Under the pieces are notes generated by a model. The model did no database searches. It saw nothing but the letters and a program-made list of their open reading frames with translations, and was not told the origin of the DNA. Positions 60,818-64,000 of a stretch of DNA of 64,000 bases are shown piece after piece. This DNA is from Natrinema salinisoli (GTDB taxonomy: Archaea; Halobacteriota; Halobacteria; Halobacteriales; Natrialbaceae), in contig NZ_CP084469.1 in the NCBI RefSeq assembly GCF_020405205.1, forward strand, positions 1,736,001 to 1,800,000, in the 5' to 3' direction. Made by a program: the position numbers and the translations under genes. Within the stretch, counting starts at the first letter, position 1; each line of letters starts with the position of its first letter.

Positions 60818-60988
60818 TCAGAACTCGACCGCCCCGATCCACGTCTCGTCCCCGCAATGGCGACACTCGAAGGTCGTCTCGTACTCCTCACACGGTTCGT
60901 GGACTCCCCGACCACACGTCTCGCAGTACCGGATCTCCCCCTCGCCGATGCGCGTTTCGCAGACCGGACAGCGGTCGCCGATTTTCAT
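60818..60988 (-). CDS. 56-aa multi-Cys zinc-ribbon protein
   Basis: Microprotein starting MKIGDRCPVCETRIGEGE and ending WIGAVEF. Three Cys-x2-Cys pairs (CPVC at 7-10, CETC at 22-25, CRHC at 42-45) and a His-x3-Cys (H29, C33) between pairs two and three give a cross-brace pattern similar to RING/PHD or zinc-ribbon modules. Acidic elsewhere. Convergent with the acyl-CoA dehydrogenase gene and divergent from biotin ligase. Function unknown. Confidence 0.75.
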   Translation of the reverse strand: MKIGDRCPVCETRIGEGEIRYCETCGRGVHEPCEEYETTFECRHCGDETWIGAVEF

Positions 60989-61145
60989 GGGTTGTGCTAA
61001 CGGTTTTCACCCCGTACGAACGTCCGAGTACCACCAGCAAAAGCCTAGGGACCGGCAGTCGAGCCGATACGTCACGGTCGTGATATACGGGGTCGAAAGC
61101 GGCGGATCCGGCCGATTGAAGTACGAGCGGACTCCTTACGGGGCC

Positions 61146-62084
61146 ATGAACGAAACACGACGGGCGATCCTCGAGGCACTCGCCGAGGGACCGGTCTCGG
61201 GGCCGGCGCTGGCCGACGAGCTCGATATCTCGCGAGCGGCGGTCTGGAAGCACATCGACGGGCTTCGGGAGGCCGACTTCGAGATCGAGAGCGGGTCGAG
61301 CGGCTACGAACTCGCCGGCGTCGACGCGTACAACGCCCCCGCGATCGAGTTCGGACTCGAGGCCCCGTTTTCGATCGAGTACCACGACTCCGTAGGGAGT
61401 ACGAACGACCGAGCGCGCGAGCTCGCGACCGACGGAGCGACGGACGTCGCCGTCGTCGCGGACGAACAGACAGGCGGTCGCGGCCGCCTCGAGCGCGAGT
61501 GGTCCGCACCCGCGGGCGGCGTCTGGGTGAGCATCGTAACGCGACCGACGATCACACCCGCGGAGGCACCGCTGTACACGCTCGCAGCTTCGGTCGCCGC
61601 GGCGACGGCCGCGCGAGAAGCCGGCGTCGACGCCCGGATCAAGTGGCCGAACGACGTGGTCGTCCCGGTCGGCGACGACGGAGCGTACCGAAAACTCGCC
61701 GGGATCCTCACCGAGATGGAGGGCCAGACCGATCGAGTGGACTGGCTCGTCGCCGGTATCGGCGTCAACGCGAACCTCGATTCCGACGGGCTCCCCGAGG
61801 GTGCGACCAGCGTCCGCGACGAGGCCGGCGACGTCGACCGTCGCCACTTCGTCCAGCGGCTCCTCGAGGAGTTCGATCGCTACCGAACCGACCTCGAGTC
61901 GGTCGTCCCCGCGTGGCGCGAACTGGCGCTGACGCTCGGACAGCGCGTGCGCGTCGATCGTCCCGCGGGCGAGATCGTCGGCGAAGCGATCGACGTCACG
62001 GAGTCTGGTGCCCTCGTGGTCGAAACCGACGACGGCCGGGTGACCGTTTCGGCGGGCGACTGCGAGCACCTGCGTCCCGTCTGA
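61146..62084 (+). CDS. birA: Biotin-[acetyl-CoA-carboxylase] ligase, BirA-type
   Basis: A 312-aa bifunctional BirA-like protein. Residues 1-60 are a winged HTH (ILEALAEGPVSGPALADELDISRAAVWKHIDGLREADF, quoted in parts: ALADELDISRAAVWKHI). The catalytic domain begins YHDSVGSTNDRARELA; biotin/AMP loop is EQTGGRGRLEREW (GRGRxx) and KWPNDVVV. C-terminal SH3-like domain from about 260 (ALTLGQRVRVDRPAGEIVGEA). It biotinylates carboxylase subunits and may repress its own or transport genes. Start ATG at 61146. Confidence 0.93.
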   Translation: MNETRRAILEALAEGPVSGPALADELDISRAAVWKHIDGLREADFEIESGSSGYELAGVDAYNAPAIEFGLEAPFSIEYHDSVGSTNDRARELATDGATDVAVVADEQTGGRGRLEREWSAPAGGVWVSIVTRPTITPAEAPLYTLAASVAAATAAREAGVDARIKWPNDVVVPVGDDGAYRKLAGILTEMEGQTDRVDWLVAGIGVNANLDSDGLPEGATSVRDEAGDVDRRHFVQRLLEEFDRYRTDLESVVPAWRELALTLGQRVRVDRPAGEIVGEAIDVTESGALVVETDDGRVTVSAGDCEHLRPV

Positions 62085-62261
62085 CTGGTATCGCCTCCGG
62101 TCTGATCGAAAACCGTTTTTCCGAATTCGCGGGCGGCCCGTGATCCGCAGGGCCGTTCCTCACGGCGACGATACGCCGTATCCCGGGTGTCCGAGACGAC
62201 GAGCGCGTCACCGATCACGACTGCGAGACCCTGCTGGCGTAGCGATGGCGGAGCGCCGCTC

Positions 62262-62642
62262 TCAGACGCCGAGCAGGATCGAGGCGGCGGCCGCGGCGAC
62301 GACCCACCCCGCGCCCGTCCAGGACACCACGAAAAACGCCTCGCGAGCGCTGGCTTCCGTCCACCCGGCGCTCACGTCGAGGCGGTCCTGCATCCCCTCG
62401 ATGGTCCGTCCGAGGCCGACCGCCGTCGACCACGCGGTGACGCCGAACCCGAGGACGAGCGCCCCGAGCGCGAACGCCGTGTCGGTCGCGCCTCGCGCCG
62501 ACCAGACCGTCAGAAGCCCCAGCGAGACGGCCGCCCCGAGCACGGCTCCGACGGCAACCCAACGAGTGGCGGCGGTCACGAGTCGACTGATTCGCTCGAG
62601 CCAGGTCGTCGAGACGGCGACGGTGCGATCAGTCGACGGCAT
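62262..62642 (-). CDS. Haloarchaeal membrane protein downstream of the ABC permease genes
   Basis: A 126-aa protein with about four membrane helices (WVAVGAVLGAAVSLGLLTVW, FALGALVLGFGVTAWSTAVG, FFVVSWTGAGWVVAAAAASI) and a short cytoplasmic N-terminus. It overlaps the preceding permease gene by 14 bp and is in the same orientation, so it is probably co-transcribed with the transporter. No family recognised; possibly a small accessory subunit. Confidence 0.65.
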   Translation of the reverse strand: MPSTDRTVAVSTTWLERISRLVTAATRWVAVGAVLGAAVSLGLLTVWSARGATDTAFALGALVLGFGVTAWSTAVGLGRTIEGMQDRLDVSAGWTEASAREAFFVVSWTGAGWVVAAAAASILLGV

Positions 62643-63546
62643 CTCGCATACGTGGATCGAGGGCGTCTCGCATCCCGTCGCCGAGGAGGTTGAATCCGAG
62701 GACGGTGAGTGCGAGGAACAGGCCAGGGAAGAACGACCACCACCACGACCCCGAGAACAGGCCGCGCTCGACCCCCTCGGCGAGCATCATTCCCCACGAC
62801 GGGTCGCCGGGGCTCGCACCGAACCCGAGGAACGACAGCGCCGCGATGTCGATGATCGCCAGCCCGTAGTTCAGCGTCGACTGGACGGTGATCGGTGCCA
62901 GACAGTTCGGCAGGACGTGGCGAATCAACAGCCGCGGATCGGTCGCGCCGAGCGCGCGCGTCGCTTCGATGTACTCGTCCTCGAGCACTTTCAGCGCCGC
63001 GCCGCGGACGACCCGGGCGAACCGCGGCGTGTAGACGAGGGTGAGCGCGGCGACCGCGCGCCACAGTCCGAGCGACTCGGGGAAGACGGTGACGAGCGCG
63101 AGCGCCAGCAACAGCGACGGGAACGAGAGGAGCACGTCCATCGTCCGCATGATCACGTTGTCCGTGAGGTCGCCGTAGTACGCCGCGACGATACCGGCGG
63201 CGATGCCGAGGACCGTGGACGCGAGGACCGTCGCGGTCCCGAACTTCAGTGCGTACCACGCGCCGTACAGGACGCGCGGGAAGATGTCGCGGGCCTGTCC
63301 GTCCGTCCCGAACCAGAACGCGGCGCTCGGTCCCGCCTCGGTCGGGTTGGACCCGAACTGGGTGGCGACGATGGCGCCGAGATCGTACGCGACTCGAGCG
63401 TAGACGGCGACGAGAACCATTCCGGCGATGATACTGAGCCCGATGACGGCGATGCGGTTCGACAGCAGCTCCGTGAGGAACGGGCTGGCGCGGATGCGTT
63501 CGGCGATGCTGCGCTCGACGTCCGTAGATTTCGTTTTCGTGCTCAT
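62629..63546 (-). CDS. ABC-transporter permease, DppC/OppC family
   Basis: A 305-aa inner-membrane permease of a dipeptide/oligopeptide/nickel-type ABC importer. N-terminal extension with TM1 (LLSNRIAVIGLSIIAGMVLVAVYA, in parts), then FGTDGQARDIFPRVLYGAWYALKFG, and the EAA-loop EATRALGATDPRLLIRHVLPNCLAPI. Its ATG overlaps the stop of the upstream dppB-like gene (ATGA). Confidence 0.92.
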   Translation of the reverse strand: MSTKTKSTDVERSIAERIRASPFLTELLSNRIAVIGLSIIAGMVLVAVYARVAYDLGAIVATQFGSNPTEAGPSAAFWFGTDGQARDIFPRVLYGAWYALKFGTATVLASTVLGIAAGIVAAYYGDLTDNVIMRTMDVLLSFPSLLLALALVTVFPESLGLWRAVAALTLVYTPRFARVVRGAALKVLEDEYIEATRALGATDPRLLIRHVLPNCLAPITVQSTLNYGLAIIDIAALSFLGFGASPGDPSWGMMLAEGVERGLFSGSWWWSFFPGLFLALTVLGFNLLGDGMRDALDPRMRDAVD

Positions 63547-64000
63547 TGTTCGATCCGTGGATCGAGGATGGAGTACGTAATGTCGACGAAGAGGTTCACT
63601 AACGTGTACATGAACGCGAAGACGAGGACGGTCGCCTGCACGACCGGGTAGTCGCTCTGGTTGATGGCGGAGACGAGCAGCGTCCCGATCCCGTTGATCT
63701 CGAAGACGGTCTCGGTCAGCACGGTGCCGCCGAGCATCGAACCGAACTGAATCCCGATGATCGTAATAACGGGAATGAACGCGTTTCGGAGTCCGTGTTT
63801 CATGATCGTCGTCTTCGCGCCCTGCCCTTTCGCGCGGGCCGTCCGCATGTAGTCCTGTCTGACGACTTCCAGCATCGACGATCGCATCATCCGGGAGATG
63901 AAGGCCATCGAGTAGACGCCGAGCACGACGACGGGCATGAACAGGTGTCGAACCGCGGACTGAAACGCCGCCATGTCTCCGGCGAGCAGGGTGTCGACGA
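63543..64000 (-). CDS. ABC-transporter permease, DppB/OppB family (5' end outside window)
   Basis: The visible 152 residues are the C-terminal half of a DppB-type permease; the reading frame continues past the right edge. Hallmarks: the EAA-like loop RSSMLEVVRQDYMRTARAKGQ, then HGLRNAFIPVITIIGIQFGSMLGGTVLTETVFEINGIGTLL (in parts), ending DITYSILDPRIEQ. Partner of the DppC gene; substrate-binding protein and ATPases would lie outside the window. Confidence 0.92.
   Translation of the reverse strand, partial: VDTLLAGDMAAFQSAVRHLFMPVVVLGVYSMAFISRMMRSSMLEVVRQDYMRTARAKGQGAKTTIMKHGLRNAFIPVITIIGIQFGSMLGGTVLTETVFEINGIGTLLVSAINQSDYPVVQATVLVFAFMYTLVNLFVDITYSILDPRIEQ

Noticed and set aside
1-64000. Evidence for prophage, plasmid backbone or transposon
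   Set aside because: No integrase, transposase, replication initiator, capsid or partition gene recognised; accessory signals are limited to small repeat elements.
1-64000. tRNA or rRNA genes
   Set aside because: No cloverleaf-like segment with the conserved T-loop/anticodon pattern was found by eye, though a covariance search would be needed to exclude intron-containing tRNAs.

Overview
This window reads as the chromosome of an extremely halophilic archaeon. GC is high, and almost every protein is rich in Asp/Glu and poor in Lys. Signature archaeal genes are present: GHMP-type shikimate kinase, geranylgeranylglyceryl phosphate synthase, pantoate kinase with phosphopantothenate synthetase, Lsm protein with ribosomal protein L37e, a non-bacterial AspRS, bacterio-opsin-activator (Bat)-type HTH regulators and HalOD1 proteins. 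Many promoters place a TATA box about 27 nt before the start codon, the layout of leaderless transcripts. The gene content suggests a Natrialbales-type organism (Natrinema/Haloterrigena-like), but that is inference. I saw no rRNA, tRNA, CRISPR array, integrase or IS transposase.

Layout. 1-12.4 kb: end of an unidentified gene, Tat-exported cupredoxin, chorismate mutase/shikimate kinase pair, small conserved haloarchaeal genes, an R2lox-like ferritin-fold oxidase, a Bat-type regulator, two Cdc48-family ATPases flanking an alpha/beta hydrolase, and LarC. 12.4-17.6 kb: an AT-richer accessory island. It encodes a Gly-Gly-Asp-rich secreted protein, a divergently transcribed secreted protein with five Gln/Asn curlin-like repeats, decayed coding remnants, and a secreted zinc protease with thrombospondin-3-like calcium repeats. 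17.7-20.7 kb: an Lhr-type helicase carrying an in-frame hairpin-rich insertion.

20.9-31.8 kb is a catabolic block: a second copy of the hydrolase, an Lrp-like regulator, a hydroxyacyl-CoA dehydrogenase/enoyl-CoA hydratase fusion with hotdog thioesterase and MaoC hydratase, a phosphotransferase, an FMN alpha-hydroxyacid oxidase with a HAD phosphatase, an SDR, an AhpD-like protein and an F420-type LLM oxidoreductase. Two of these genes appear to be preceded by very short leader ORFs that overlap their start codons. 32-46.8 kb is mostly housekeeping: PurM-like protein, Bat and HalOD1 regulators, Dna2/Cas4-type nuclease-helicase, small membrane proteins, DUF2342-type metalloprotease, Lsm-L37e, threonine synthase, GGGP synthase, Sir2 and AspRS.

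46.9-57.2 kb holds a halobacterial transducer, a secreted Tat hydrolase and the two CoA-biosynthesis genes. Pantoate kinase and phosphopantothenate synthetase are separated by about 5 kb of accessory DNA. That DNA contains a 105-bp inverted-repeat element, a membrane protein with 13 DUF1508-like repeats, and a Bat-type regulator convergent with a methyltransferase; those last two share a near-identical palindrome in their promoters. 57.2-64 kb: HalOD1 protein, TyrRS, acyl-CoA dehydrogenase, zinc-ribbon protein, biotin-protein ligase, and the start of a dipeptide/oligopeptide ABC transporter operon cut by the window edge.

The strongest candidates for something undescribed are the curlin-like repeat protein with its Gly/Asp partner, the multi-DUF1508 membrane protein, the hairpin element found both between genes and inside the Lhr helicase, the shared palindromic operator, and the leader-ORF arrangement.
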